Of a stretch of DNA of 60,345 bases, positions 36,423-45,142 are shown piece by piece. Position 1 is the stretch's first letter. Each line of letters opens with the position of its first letter. The DNA lies in the IMG/VR virus record IMGVR_UViG_3300030339_000043, positions 1-60,345 of that record; one strand, 5' to 3'. Source of the stretch: a virus. The notes under the pieces are model-generated. The model did no database searches and had not been told where the DNA came from. It saw only the letters and a program-made list of their open reading frames with translations. The translations under genes and the position numbers were made by a program.

Positions 36423-37514
36423 TTAGAAATTTAGAATTCTTCTATAAGATATAAATCCTCTAAAATTATCAGCCCATCCTTTTTCAAAAACATAACCTTT
36501 AACTGGATCTAATATCATTTTACCTAATGTGTTATATTCTTCTTCAGTTAAACCTCGACTTACATGTTCAAATGGGCTTGCGTGTTTACTAGCTAACAGT
36601 GTATCATGGAGTTGAATATCTTTTTTATAATCTATTTCTCCATCAAATGTCATGTAAGATAATCTAGCACATCGTGCAACAGCTACTTTAAGAAATAACT
36701 TAGTCATATCTTTTCCTAACCAATATGCTTGATCTTCAATAGTTGAAAACCATTTTGTAACATCTCCAGATATTTTATCTCCAAAAGGAATATGCCATTC
36801 ACCTTCTTTTAATTCTTTAGGAGTAGATTCATTTTTAGCATTCCACATAGCTTCCGCTAATGCTTGAATATGTATTTCAGCTCCTGATTGACTAGATTTA
36901 ATCCAATCTAATTCAGATATATCTTGTTTACCATACTTATTTTCATAATCTTTTTTACTGTAAAAAGTGTTTACTTTGTTTATAGTATGTTGAATATATT
37001 TAGGACATCTTAATTCAAAGAAATTTGAAAATTCAGTTGATGTTACTATTACAGTGTGCCATAAAAACGGTTCTAAAAGACGATTACAAAGTTGTTTTGT
37101 AATTAAAATCTCATCCTCATCTTCAAAATCAGAAAATACTTCCTCAATTGTACCGGGATACTCAATTTCTCCATCCATTATTCTTATCATCTTAGCTGAT
37201 TTAACAGCTTGTTCTGCTGCTACTTCCCATAAATTATTACAATGTTCTATTCCCTGTGGAGAAGTAATATATTGTGCTCCCTGCATACCTTTATGATCTT
37301 TTTGCCATGCAATAGGAATAAACGGATCTTCTCCAACAGATTTTATCATTTTCTCAAATGGTATGGCTCTGCTACTAGCCGAATTTCTTGAAAACACACG
37401 ATGTGTCATCAGTTCTGCATGTATAAATCTTGGATAAGTCAACATATAAGTAATCAATCTATGGCCATGTATTGTACTGTCCGCAATTATTTCTGCACTA
37501 ATTTTTCTCATCAA
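36423..37514 (-). CDS. thyX: Flavin-dependent thymidylate synthase, large phage variant
   Basis: Makes dTMP from dUMP with FAD and NADPH. The signature region reads THRVFSRNSASSRAI (residues ~37-51), a variant of the ThyX motif RHRxxSxNxxSxR with Thr replacing the first Arg. Downstream ILITKQLCNRLLEPFLW and TEFSNFFELR, then RCARLSY and HASPFEH, match the large phage ThyX group. At 363 aa it is longer than the 220-250 aa of bacterial ThyX. It overlaps the upstream gene by 17 nt. Together with dUTPase (which supplies dUMP) and RNR it forms a thymidine-nucleotide route. Confidence 0.85.
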   Translation of the reverse strand: MMRKISAEIIADSTIHGHRLITYMLTYPRFIHAELMTHRVFSRNSASSRAIPFEKMIKSVGEDPFIPIAWQKDHKGMQGAQYITSPQGIEHCNNLWEVAAEQAVKSAKMIRIMDGEIEYPGTIEEVFSDFEDEDEILITKQLCNRLLEPFLWHTVIVTSTEFSNFFELRCPKYIQHTINKVNTFYSKKDYENKYGKQDISELDWIKSSQSGAEIHIQALAEAMWNAKNESTPKELKEGEWHIPFGDKISGDVTKWFSTIEDQAYWLGKDMTKLFLKVAVARCARLSYMTFDGEIDYKKDIQLHDTLLASKHASPFEHVSRGLTEEEYNTLGKMILDPVKGYVFEKGWADNFRGFISYRRILNF

Positions 37515-38007
37515 TTTCTACTAAATATTTATATCCTTGATCATCATAATATGAAATGGTAATAGATTCATATGAACCATACCATCTATCAGAGTAAGTT
37601 GGGATGCTATATAAAAATCTATCCGATCTAAATTCTAACTCTTCAAATTCTTCAATATCATAATCATCTTCACAAAATCTATTCCACTGATAAACTGGAT
37701 TATGTACTTCAACATATGCCATTTTATTATTTTTCCATGTATAATCCTGACCTAAACCATACCATCTTATACATTCTCTTGAAGATTCAAAACCACCTCT
37801 TCCTAGACGATCTATATCAATTGCTTCTAATATAGATTTAATAAATGAATGCACTTCATCTGCAAAATATAAATCTGCATACTCTGCTTCAGAAAACTCA
37901 AAAGTTAAAGTTTCATTACCATCTGCGTCCCCAAACATAAAATCAACTTCAATAACATAAACTTCCCTAAGTTGTGATTTTGATTTTTCTTTTATTATTA
38001 ATTTCAT
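37498..38007 (-). CDS. Unknown acidic protein, 169 aa
   Basis: Rich in Asp, Glu, Tyr and Phe (pI clearly acidic), with several aromatic clusters such as RFLYSIPTYSDRWYGSYES. No motif recognised. The start ATG overlaps the TGA stop of the preceding gene as ATGA, a classic coupling signal, and the gene ends in TAG inside thyX. All Trp codons are TGG. Confidence 0.7.
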   Translation of the reverse strand: MKLIIKEKSKSQLREVYVIEVDFMFGDADGNETLTFEFSEAEYADLYFADEVHSFIKSILEAIDIDRLGRGGFESSRECIRWYGLGQDYTWKNNKMAYVEVHNPVYQWNRFCEDDYDIEEFEELEFRSDRFLYSIPTYSDRWYGSYESITISYYDDQGYKYLVEIDEKN

Positions 38008-38252
38008 TGTTTATGTAATTCATATAATTTATTCTCAATCTCCCAAATCTTTTCTTGAGATAAATCTGTTCCTGTTAATCTAAAGAAATTAAACCTTGGT
38101 TTAATCTCGTGGAATTGAAAACCTGGGATTTTAATCAATTCCTCAAATTCTCTGTCTAAATAATCAATAACAGACTTATTAATTAAACAACATCCAGGAT
38201 GTCGCTTAACTATAAAGTCTGCATATTTCTTATTGAATTCGTTTGCAGTCAT
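38004..38252 (-). CDS. Unknown small protein, 82 aa, ending in TGA
   Basis: Helical protein with no recognised motif. It ends ...LHKQ-TGA, where the TGA is part of an ATGA overlap with the next gene; if TGA were read as Trp it would run two codons further (Trp-Asn) to TAA at 37998-38000. I treat TGA as a real stop here because of the overlap architecture. It is one of the cases that separate the early arm from the recoded late arm. Confidence 0.65.
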   Translation of the reverse strand: MTANEFNKKYADFIVKRHPGCCLINKSVIDYLDREFEELIKIPGFQFHEIKPRFNFFRLTGTDLSQEKIWEIENKLYELHKQ

Positions 38253-38258
38253 TCATTT

Positions 38259-38471
38259 TTATTCAACAATCGTAATTACTGAATTATCATCACTTGCATA
38301 TTCAAATTCCTCATAAAACCAATCTTCTCCAAAGATTTCAATGTAATTCTCAATTGTTAAATTTTCCAAAGTTGTTAAAGGTTCTTTATCATCACATTCT
38401 AAAACTTCATTTACCATATCTAATAATTCTTCATTTAAGATATAAGTCTCAACTACTTTTCTAAATTTCAT
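38259..38471 (-). CDS. Unknown small acidic protein, 70 aa
   Basis: Glu/Asp-rich (about one third acidic), helical, starting MKFRKVVETYILNEELL. It lies 10 nt after the ligase stop and 6 nt before the next gene in an unbroken unit. No motif recognised. Small acidic early proteins often act as inhibitors of host proteins, but nothing here shows that. Confidence 0.6.
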   Translation of the reverse strand: MKFRKVVETYILNEELLDMVNEVLECDDKEPLTTLENLTIENYIEIFGEDWFYEEFEYASDDNSVITIVE

Positions 38472-38481
38472 AATTTAATTT

Positions 38482-39636
38482 TTATTCGTAATCCCTGATT
38501 GCTAATAATCTTGTCTGTAATGGAATTCCATCCTTTGATAATTCAAAGTATCTAACAGTTCCCATTTTACCAATAATATTATCAATATTCTCTAAATATT
38601 CTGCTTTTAATTCTCTACTTCCTAATGGTTTAGCTTCAAAAACTTTACCTGATTTAGTTTGACATACGAATACAAAATCTTCAGGTCTTAACCCATCTTT
38701 ATAATCAATAATTTCAAACTCATCATCTTTAGTCATTTTTAACTTAATCATTGTAGAATTTCTCTTTCCAAATTGATAAACCTTATCAGGTTTTCTTGCG
38801 ACTAATCCTTCAAATCCCTCAGCCACCCATTTATCATGTAAAGTTTTAACTTTATCCCAACCCTCAGTAAGTACGTGCTCTAAAACTTTAACATATGTAG
38901 CAGATTTAAATATCTCCTGCATTTCTTTTAAAGTTTCTAATCTTTCTTCAAAAGTTTCAGTTTCAGAAGCTATATCATAAATCCAATATTGTAATCTATC
39001 ACACCTAGATTCCCAAGTTTTTAATCTTGCAATACCAGAAATTCTTTGTAGAAACTCCCCATGAATATATAATTCACCATCCAGAACTATATCTGGATGA
39101 TCAATAAAGAAATCTTCAAGTTCTTCCATAATTTTTATAGTAGAACAATCATAATCTTTACCACCTCTACTACTAGTACTACCCTGCCTAATAAGACAGC
39201 GAACTCCATTAAGTTTTCGAGAACAATACATTGGTTTTTCCAATACAGAATTCTGACAATCATCAAATGATTTAGCTAACATAGGTTTATTGTTTCCATT
39301 ATCATCACTTTTAATGGTTGGAACTAATTCATTAAGTTCAGAATCTTCTATTTCTTCAAATTTAGTATCAGTTAAATTATGTAGTTTTTTATAACCTTTA
39401 TCACAATATTTATTAATAATACTATTAAATTCTAACTCTGCTTGCTGAATTACAGACCTTTTTGCTTTACCTTTTTCAATAACTAACTCAGGTTGAACTG
39501 ACATTTTTCCTTTATACTGACCAGTTTTTCTATTAATAATAAAAGAATTACCATTCTGACTTAATGATGTAATTGCAACCTGAACTTTATCACGTGCATT
39601 TCTACTTACTAGTACTATTTCCGATATTACTATCAT
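38482..39636 (-). CDS. ATP-dependent DNA ligase
   Basis: A 384-aa nucleotidyltransferase. Motif I is SRKLNGVR with the adenylated Lys at 141; canonical ligases have KxDG, so Asn replaces Asp. Motif III is LDGELY, motif IV EGLVARKP and motif V MIKLKM. The C-terminal ~90 residues fit the OB-fold domain. The first ~85 residues (RKTGQYKGK, QPELVIEKGKAKRS, ELEF) resemble the WGR-like N-terminal domain seen in some phage ligases. It seals nicks during replication and repair, and sits in the same unit as the polynucleotide kinase. It overlaps the upstream gene by 35 nt. Confidence 0.88.
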   Translation of the reverse strand: MIVISEIVLVSRNARDKVQVAITSLSQNGNSFIINRKTGQYKGKMSVQPELVIEKGKAKRSVIQQAELEFNSIINKYCDKGYKKLHNLTDTKFEEIEDSELNELVPTIKSDDNGNNKPMLAKSFDDCQNSVLEKPMYCSRKLNGVRCLIRQGSTSSRGGKDYDCSTIKIMEELEDFFIDHPDIVLDGELYIHGEFLQRISGIARLKTWESRCDRLQYWIYDIASETETFEERLETLKEMQEIFKSATYVKVLEHVLTEGWDKVKTLHDKWVAEGFEGLVARKPDKVYQFGKRNSTMIKLKMTKDDEFEIIDYKDGLRPEDFVFVCQTKSGKVFEAKPLGSRELKAEYLENIDNIIGKMGTVRYFELSKDGIPLQTRLLAIRDYE

Positions 39637-40084
39637 TCTTTTTTGGCTTTAATTCAGTTCTACAATTAATACAAAGATTGGTTACCCATCCTTTAATTGC
39701 TATATCTTTTACTTCTTCAGTTCCACCACATCGTTCACAAGTATTCTCACAAAGTTTTTCAGCTTTTTCAATTATTTCATCAACAGAATTATCAAAATAA
39801 CCATAAACTCTTAAAGTTGCATATTTATCTTTAATATCAGTAATAAAATTCCCTTTATTTAAATAATATGAAATTTTATACCAAAAATTATTTGAAACAT
39901 TTACAACACTTCCTCTTCTTGCAAACCATGCAACCCAATTATATATAAACCTAGGAACTAACTTAGGTTTAATATATTCATCCATTTCTTTTAACATATT
40001 TAGGACTATTGGTTTCCAGTGTTCTGGAACTCCTGGATACCAATAACCTAAATATCTATATTTCTTAAACTCTTTTTCTTCCAT
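39602..40084 (-). CDS. Zinc-ribbon phage protein of unknown function, 160 aa
   Basis: The pattern of an aromatic N-terminus (GYWYPGVPEHWKP), DKYATLRVYG, EKAEKLCENTCERCGG and a final CINCRTEL is common in uncharacterised phage proteins. Two CxxC pairs (residues ~118-121 and ~142-145) should bind zinc. Several TGG Trp codons and no TGA. Ends in TAG within the ligase gene. Confidence 0.7.
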   Translation of the reverse strand: MEEKEFKKYRYLGYWYPGVPEHWKPIVLNMLKEMDEYIKPKLVPRFIYNWVAWFARRGSVVNVSNNFWYKISYYLNKGNFITDIKDKYATLRVYGYFDNSVDEIIEKAEKLCENTCERCGGTEEVKDIAIKGWVTNLCINCRTELKPKKNDSNIGNSTSK

Positions 40085-40461
40085 TATACTAACTCACAAA
40101 CTGTATATCTACCAGTTTCACCTAAAAATAAACAATCTTCTTTTTCTTCAAAATAATTTAAGTCTTTAGAAATATTATCTATTATATTATCACGCTTTAA
40201 TTCTTCAAGAACATAATCACTATATGTTATATTTCTGGTAGTTCTTTGCATATCTGATATAACCTCACAATAAATTACATCAGCAATCTCATATAAATTA
40301 TCTTCCATTTCATCATTTGTATATACTTTAAAAGTATATCCTTCTGAATAAAATGTAATATCATCTTGTGTTGAATAATATTTTAAAATAAGTTCATCTA
40401 TTACTTCATTGTCAAAATCATTCTCTTTTAAAACCTCAATTAATCCTTCTAACCTTGTCAT
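40084..40461 (-). CDS. Unknown acidic protein, 125 aa
   Basis: Acidic and Tyr-rich, with no recognised motif. Its ATG and TAA each share a base with the neighbouring genes, so it is tightly coupled within the unit. No Trp. Confidence 0.6.
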   Translation of the reverse strand: MTRLEGLIEVLKENDFDNEVIDELILKYYSTQDDITFYSEGYTFKVYTNDEMEDNLYEIADVIYCEVISDMQRTTRNITYSDYVLEELKRDNIIDNISKDLNYFEEKEDCLFLGETGRYTVCELV

Positions 40462-40802
40462 TACTTTAATTTTTTACCACAAATATTACAAAAATTGGAT
40501 TCTTCAGTAGCGCTATTACAACATGTTTCTTTTAACTCAGTGATAATTAAATATGAATATTTTTCAACTAATTCATTTATATTTTCAATGAAAGTTTCTA
40601 AATCATCATTTTCTATGTCTTCATCCCCATTATCAAAATATTGATAATTAGCATCCCATATTAAATCCTCTAATCTGTATCTTAAATCATCTTCATCATG
40701 TATTTCTGAATCTTTTAAAAATTCTTCTATATTAAAATCAATTTCAGTAATAAACACCTTTGGCATAGTTACTGAATATTCATTTCTTAGTACTATTTTC
40801 AT
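40461..40802 (-). CDS. Unknown acidic protein with C-terminal zinc ribbon, 113 aa
   Basis: I choose the ATG at 40802 (MKIVLRNEYS), one base after the dUTPase TAG stop; an upstream in-frame ATG at 40853 would lie inside the dUTPase gene. The protein is Asp/Glu-rich and ends CCNSATEESNFCNICGKKLK, a likely four-Cys zinc ribbon. Function unknown. Confidence 0.65.
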   Translation of the reverse strand: MKIVLRNEYSVTMPKVFITEIDFNIEEFLKDSEIHDEDDLRYRLEDLIWDANYQYFDNGDEDIENDDLETFIENINELVEKYSYLIITELKETCCNSATEESNFCNICGKKLK

Positions 40803-40803
40803 A

Positions 40804-41250
40804 CTATTTAATACCAGTTGATCCAAATCCACTAGTTCCTCTATTAGTTTCATTTAATTGTGAAACAGATTCTAATACTGCGGATTCGTATTTATTGAAC
40901 ACTATCTGAGCAATTCTATCACCATTATTTATAAAGAATGTGCTTTTCCCGAAATTATGTAAAATAATTCCCAACTCACCAATATAATCACTATCTAAAG
41001 TGCCAGGAGTATTTAGAACTGTAATTTCATTTTTCAATGCAAGACCACTTCTAGGTCTAATTTGCATTTCATATCCTTCTGGTACTGCAAAAAACAATCC
41101 AGTTGGGATTAACTTTGTTTCATTAGGATAAAGAGTAATATAACCAACTTCATTTATTACATTTGCTCTTACATCCATTCCAGCAGATCCTTTTGTAGAA
41201 TATTCTGGTAAATCATTATATGATTTATTTATTACCTGAACATTAAGCAT
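40804..41250 (-). CDS. dut: dUTP diphosphatase (trimeric dUTPase)
   Basis: Hydrolyses dUTP to dUMP and PPi, keeping uracil out of DNA and feeding ThyX. All five family motifs are present in 148 aa: AGMDVRA (I), RPRSGLAL (II), NTPGTLDSDYIGEL (III), GDRIAQIV (IV) and RGTSGFGSTG (V), so the enzyme should be active. Length is normal. It overlaps the upstream gene by 8 nt and ends in TAG. Confidence 0.96.
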   Translation of the reverse strand: MLNVQVINKSYNDLPEYSTKGSAGMDVRANVINEVGYITLYPNETKLIPTGLFFAVPEGYEMQIRPRSGLALKNEITVLNTPGTLDSDYIGELGIILHNFGKSTFFINNGDRIAQIVFNKYESAVLESVSQLNETNRGTSGFGSTGIK

Positions 41251-41443
41251 CTTCTTGTCCCTTTTCTGTATTTTGTTTATAATACATCCATAATTCTAAA
41301 TCATCCTGCCCACATTCACTTAAAACTTGTGGAACTAATGCAGGAGTTTCTTTCATAGAATTAATATAAGCTGTTTTCCTAAAATCTGACACCATAAATA
41401 AACCAAAAGAAAGTAAATCTCTTTCTTCAAAAAATACTACCAT
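41243..41443 (-). CDS. Unknown small phage protein, 66 aa
   Basis: Starts with FFEERDLLSFGLFMVSDFRK, a pattern I recall from short phage proteins of the type that begin with an FtxxDLxxFGxYLLSxxR motif. Function unknown. Overlaps both neighbours by a few bases. Confidence 0.6.
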   Translation of the reverse strand: MVVFFEERDLLSFGLFMVSDFRKTAYINSMKETPALVPQVLSECGQDDLELWMYYKQNTEKGQEDA

Positions 41444-41733
41444 TATAATAATTTTTTATCACTTGTTACTTCCAAAATTCTTATTTCGACAATTGTATGA
41501 ATTCCATATTCTCCTCTGGGAACAAATTGTCTAAATAAATCATAATTATCTATTTCTCCATAAAGTTTATCAGCAGAATCTCCAAATTCTCCCATTCCAA
41601 AATCTCCAAAATTATTAGCAACTTGTTGAATAATAGGAAGAATTGATACTAAATCTTCTTCATCTATTTCATTTAATTCACTAATGTAATCACCGTCATT
41701 AGTATCCGCTTGGATATAAATATATTTACTCAT
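41443..41733 (-). CDS. Unknown phage protein, 96 aa
   Basis: Starts MSKYIYIQADTNDGDYISE, resembling uncharacterised phage proteins with a TNDGDYI motif. Acidic, with a Gly/Asp/Phe-rich middle. Its ATG overlaps the upstream TGA stop (ATGA). Function unknown. Confidence 0.6.
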   Translation of the reverse strand: MSKYIYIQADTNDGDYISELNEIDEEDLVSILPIIQQVANNFGDFGMGEFGDSADKLYGEIDNYDLFRQFVPRGEYGIHTIVEIRILEVTSDKKLL

Positions 41734-42143
41734 TTTTCTTTGTAATTATTGTACCACTTAATAAATTCTACTACATTATACCAGGTACTTTCTATTTTAG
41801 TATCAAATATAACATTTGAATCTGAACAATAAACATAGCCATATGGTCTTGTTATAGATTCATTATTATCCACTTCCATTTCTAAAGATTTCCATAAATT
41901 AGTGCCTTGTATTGAACAAGTATTACTTGAAATATGTACTCCAAAATGTCCATGATGCTTATCATAGATAGATTCAATCTTTCCAACTACTGGAATTAAC
42001 CAATCCCAAGAATAATGAAATAGCATATTTTGTAATACTCCTTTATAATAGATCCAATCTAGTTTATGAGTTTGTTTTGGTATTTCATAACCCATAAATT
42101 CAGCAATTAGTTTATTACCTTCTAAAATTTGTTCATTAGTCAT
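41730..42143 (-). CDS. Conserved phage protein of unknown function, 137 aa, ending in TGA
   Basis: Contains NKLIAEFMGYE, YSWDWLIPVVGKIE and VVEFIKWYNNY, an arrangement shared by many uncharacterised phage proteins. It ends in TGA at 41730-41732 inside an ATGA overlap with the next start. If TGA were Trp the protein would gain 19 residues, read in another frame of the next gene, before a TAA. All five internal Trp codons are TGG. Confidence 0.72.
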   Translation of the reverse strand: MTNEQILEGNKLIAEFMGYEIPKQTHKLDWIYYKGVLQNMLFHYSWDWLIPVVGKIESIYDKHHGHFGVHISSNTCSIQGTNLWKSLEMEVDNNESITRPYGYVYCSDSNVIFDTKIESTWYNVVEFIKWYNNYKEK

Positions 42144-44699
42144 TTATCCACATTTGCTACTGCCACAGTCTCTACATTCTTTACATCCATTATTATAAAT
42201 TACATTTGTACCACCACAATTTTCACAGATTTCACCATGAACTTTTGTTCCATCAGGAATAAATGTTTTCAATGCTCTTATAACACCAGCTTTCCAAGTA
42301 TTCATACCTTTATTACTGAAAATAAGTCCTTCTACAACTTTTACAAGTTTTACAATTTCCATATTTTGTCTTAGCAATGCAGACAATAATCTACCGTAAT
42401 TCCAATGTTCTTTATCGAATACTCTTGATAATCCTCCTAAGGTATTTGTATATCCATAAGAATCTACATACCTAAAATCATATCTTGAAGTTCCATCCTC
42501 TTGACGTACTTTTATAATTTTACCAGAAATAACACTACTAGGAATAGGAAATACATCTAAATCTTTTGGACCAGTAAATATCTCATATGGAAAATCATTA
42601 AGAAGTCCAACAAAAGCAATCCAATCCTTTTTTTCATTCTTAAAATGCTCAACTTTACATTCTATTTCAGTAGGTCTTTCTTCGATAATTGGTTTAGAAG
42701 CTTCACTTTTAAGTAAAATTCCAGTTCTACAATTGTCACGGTATACTGTAACTCCTTTAAGATTACTATTCCAAGCTTCTCTATACAAAAAATCAATTTG
42801 TTCTTTTGTGGTAGATTCAGCTAAGTTAATAGTAGAACTAATAGAATGAGTTGTGTACTGTTGTAAAATAGATTGAGTTTTAATTCTTACAGAAGGATCA
42901 ATTTTTTCAGCTATTTGATTATACCAAGGAGATTGTTTTACAAGAATATTTAATTCACCAGTAGTCATATTATCAAGAGGAACTATAGGTCCTGCAATAA
43001 TATGTGCCCATTCTTTAAATTTAGGATGGATTACATTATATTCCATAAACCCTATCCCATTTTGATCAGTAAAATCAGGAGTTTCTCCAGGATTGCATTT
43101 TCTTCTTCTTCTATAATAATAATCATATAAGGGTTCTCCACCACTTGTAACTCCAGCCATTAAACTAATAGTTCCAGTTGGAGCAATTGTTGAGATTGAA
43201 ATGTTTCTACGACCATTTTGAATCATTCTTTTAAATTGATTAGGAAAATTCCATTGGAAATATTCATAAAATGGATTATTTCCCATAGTTGGCCCAATAT
43301 CAGTTTCATCATAATTATCCCATTCATTACTTACAGAATATGCTGGAAATGGGTCATTAATAATTGCTAAGTCAATAGATGCATCAAATTCAGCCTCCAT
43401 TTTAGTTCTCATTATAGTATGTAAAGTAGTTTCATCACCATAAGGAACATCAAGAGCCGCAAACATATCACCTAAACCAGTTAAACCAGTTCCGGTTCTA
43501 CGACCTTTTTGTCCAATTTCTTTGATCTTAATCCAAAGTTCCTTTTCAGCACCTTCAGTTTTATCAATAATCCTTTGAACATATTCTATTTCCAAATCAA
43601 CTAAGATATCAGCAATAATCTGAGCTTCATAAAATATTTCATATGCCTTTTCTAAATTAAGATAGGCTTCCGTAGTAAATGGTTTATATACTAAACTAAA
43701 TAAATTAGTTGCAATTAATCTACAAGAATCATAAGGAGAAAGGGGTATTTCACCACAGGGATTGGTTGATACTGCTTTAAACTCAGGATATACACTTGCA
43801 GGATCATTATCAATAATGTTATCCCAAAATAGTATACCAGGTTCAGCAGTATTCCAAGCACATTCAATTATAGAATTCCATACTTCTAAAGCTTTAACTT
43901 TTTTAACATACAATCCTTCCCATAACATAATTAATTTATTATAAGGAATAAGTGTTAAATCATCGTCAGGATAAGTAGATAAATCTACATTTGTGGGCCA
44001 TCTTAAAATATAATCCTTATTATTTTCAACAGCCTTTTTAAATTCATTATTTAACTTAACAGAGATATTAGCTCCTGTAATTTTAGTTAAATTCTGTTTA
44101 CTTGTAATAAATTCAGGACTATCTGGATGATTAATATCAACAGAAAGCATTAACGCACCACGTCTACCTTCTTGTCCAATAGTATTAGTAGTTTGGCTAT
44201 ATAATTCCATAAATGGAACTATACCACTTGTTGTATTTGCAGCATTGTTTACTCCTGCGCCACGTGGTCTTAATGAAGATAAATCTACTCCTACACCACC
44301 TCTTCTTTTATAAATCTGGGCCATTGCTTTAGCAGTATCAAAAATCGGTTCAATAGAATCATCTGTTTCTAATACAAAACAATTTGATAAAGAAACAGGT
44401 TTAGTACCACCGATTCCAGCTAATACAGATCCACCAGGAATAATATATTTAAAATCTTTAAATAAGCCTAAAAACAATTCGTATTTATCCTCCTTAATTC
44501 TAGATTGACCATAAGGAGATAATTTTTTAAATTTATCTTCATCAAGTTTTAAACATTGAGGAAAGTTATCTAATCTATCAAATTCTCTAGCAATTCTAAT
44601 AAAAAATTCCTCTAATGTCTCATTATTTAATTGATACTTGCTTCTCCAAGCATCATATGCTAGTTCATCATTTTTAAAGTATTCTTCCATATTAATCAA
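42144..44699 (-). CDS. nrdJ: Class II (B12-dependent) ribonucleoside-triphosphate/diphosphate reductase
   Basis: An 851-aa single-chain reductase making deoxyribonucleotides. Near the N-terminus SNCFVLE provides one of the redox Cys; RRGGVGVDLSSLRPRGA is the nucleotide-binding loop; TNPCGEIPL at 312-320 holds the active-site N313, C315 and E317; APTGTISLMAG and NSNLKGVTVYRDNC follow. The C-terminus ends with CENCGG and CRDCGSSKCG, the zinc ribbon and mobile redox Cys found in NrdJ. No NrdB-like partner is present, consistent with the class II radical mechanism using adenosylcobalamin. A thioredoxin-like gene lies just upstream. No internal TGA in 851 codons, in contrast to the plus arm. Confidence 0.93.
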   Translation of the reverse strand: MINMEEYFKNDELAYDAWRSKYQLNNETLEEFFIRIAREFDRLDNFPQCLKLDEDKFKKLSPYGQSRIKEDKYELFLGLFKDFKYIIPGGSVLAGIGGTKPVSLSNCFVLETDDSIEPIFDTAKAMAQIYKRRGGVGVDLSSLRPRGAGVNNAANTTSGIVPFMELYSQTTNTIGQEGRRGALMLSVDINHPDSPEFITSKQNLTKITGANISVKLNNEFKKAVENNKDYILRWPTNVDLSTYPDDDLTLIPYNKLIMLWEGLYVKKVKALEVWNSIIECAWNTAEPGILFWDNIIDNDPASVYPEFKAVSTNPCGEIPLSPYDSCRLIATNLFSLVYKPFTTEAYLNLEKAYEIFYEAQIIADILVDLEIEYVQRIIDKTEGAEKELWIKIKEIGQKGRRTGTGLTGLGDMFAALDVPYGDETTLHTIMRTKMEAEFDASIDLAIINDPFPAYSVSNEWDNYDETDIGPTMGNNPFYEYFQWNFPNQFKRMIQNGRRNISISTIAPTGTISLMAGVTSGGEPLYDYYYRRRRKCNPGETPDFTDQNGIGFMEYNVIHPKFKEWAHIIAGPIVPLDNMTTGELNILVKQSPWYNQIAEKIDPSVRIKTQSILQQYTTHSISSTINLAESTTKEQIDFLYREAWNSNLKGVTVYRDNCRTGILLKSEASKPIIEERPTEIECKVEHFKNEKKDWIAFVGLLNDFPYEIFTGPKDLDVFPIPSSVISGKIIKVRQEDGTSRYDFRYVDSYGYTNTLGGLSRVFDKEHWNYGRLLSALLRQNMEIVKLVKVVEGLIFSNKGMNTWKAGVIRALKTFIPDGTKVHGEICENCGGTNVIYNNGCKECRDCGSSKCG

Positions 44700-44880
44700 T
44701 TATATTTTCTTCTTCAATTATCCATCCTTTATCTATATTATACATAAAATTATCAAACATTTCTTCTAATATAGAATCACCTGACACACTGTCATCTACT
44801 GTAATATTAAAGGATTCTTCTCTTTGAGAACCTATATAACCTGTATTAATATAAAAATAACCTTTAAGAGTTTTCATCAT
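44692..44880 (-). CDS. Unknown small protein, 62 aa
   Basis: I choose the ATG at 44880 (MMKTLKGYFY); a longer in-frame start at 44925 would overlap the thioredoxin-like gene by about 60 nt. Acidic C-terminus (IIEEENIID). It overlaps the nrdJ start by 8 nt. Not recognised. Confidence 0.55.
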   Translation of the reverse strand: MMKTLKGYFYINTGYIGSQREESFNITVDDSVSGDSILEEMFDNFMYNIDKGWIIEEENIID

Positions 44881-45142
44881 TAAGTATTTTATTAATTTCT
44901 TCTTCCCAATTTGGATTTCTTTCACTCCAAATAGCGTTATATTCTACTAAATTCTCATCTTCAAAAACTATTAATGGTAAATTCTTAGTTCCAAAACGAG
45001 TTAAAATTCCTCTTGCAGTTTTTTGTTCAGCCTTACTCTCATAATTATAAGTCTCAATAAAGATTCTTTTATTAGGTAAATTATTTATTATATCTAAAAT
45101 AAACTTACAATTACTGTCATATATGACTTTAATTATCTTCAT
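44864..45142 (-). CDS. Thioredoxin/glutaredoxin-fold-like protein, 92 aa
   Basis: The order KVIYDSNC, then a helix, ETYNYES, RFGTKNLPLIVFEDENL and an acidic C-terminal helix fits a glutaredoxin-like fold, with NLP as the likely cis-Pro loop. Only one Cys (residue ~12) is present at the active-site position instead of CxxC. Its place two genes before nrdJ suggests a reductant or redox-linked role for the RNR; the missing second Cys means a monothiol mechanism or loss of activity. Moderately confident. Confidence 0.6.
   Translation of the reverse strand: MKIIKVIYDSNCKFILDIINNLPNKRIFIETYNYESKAEQKTARGILTRFGTKNLPLIVFEDENLVEYNAIWSERNPNWEEEINKILNDENS

Noticed and set aside
40461-40853. Longer start of the zinc-ribbon protein at 40853
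   Set aside because: It would overlap 50 nt of the dUTPase motif V region; the ATG at 40802 directly after the dUTPase stop is better placed.
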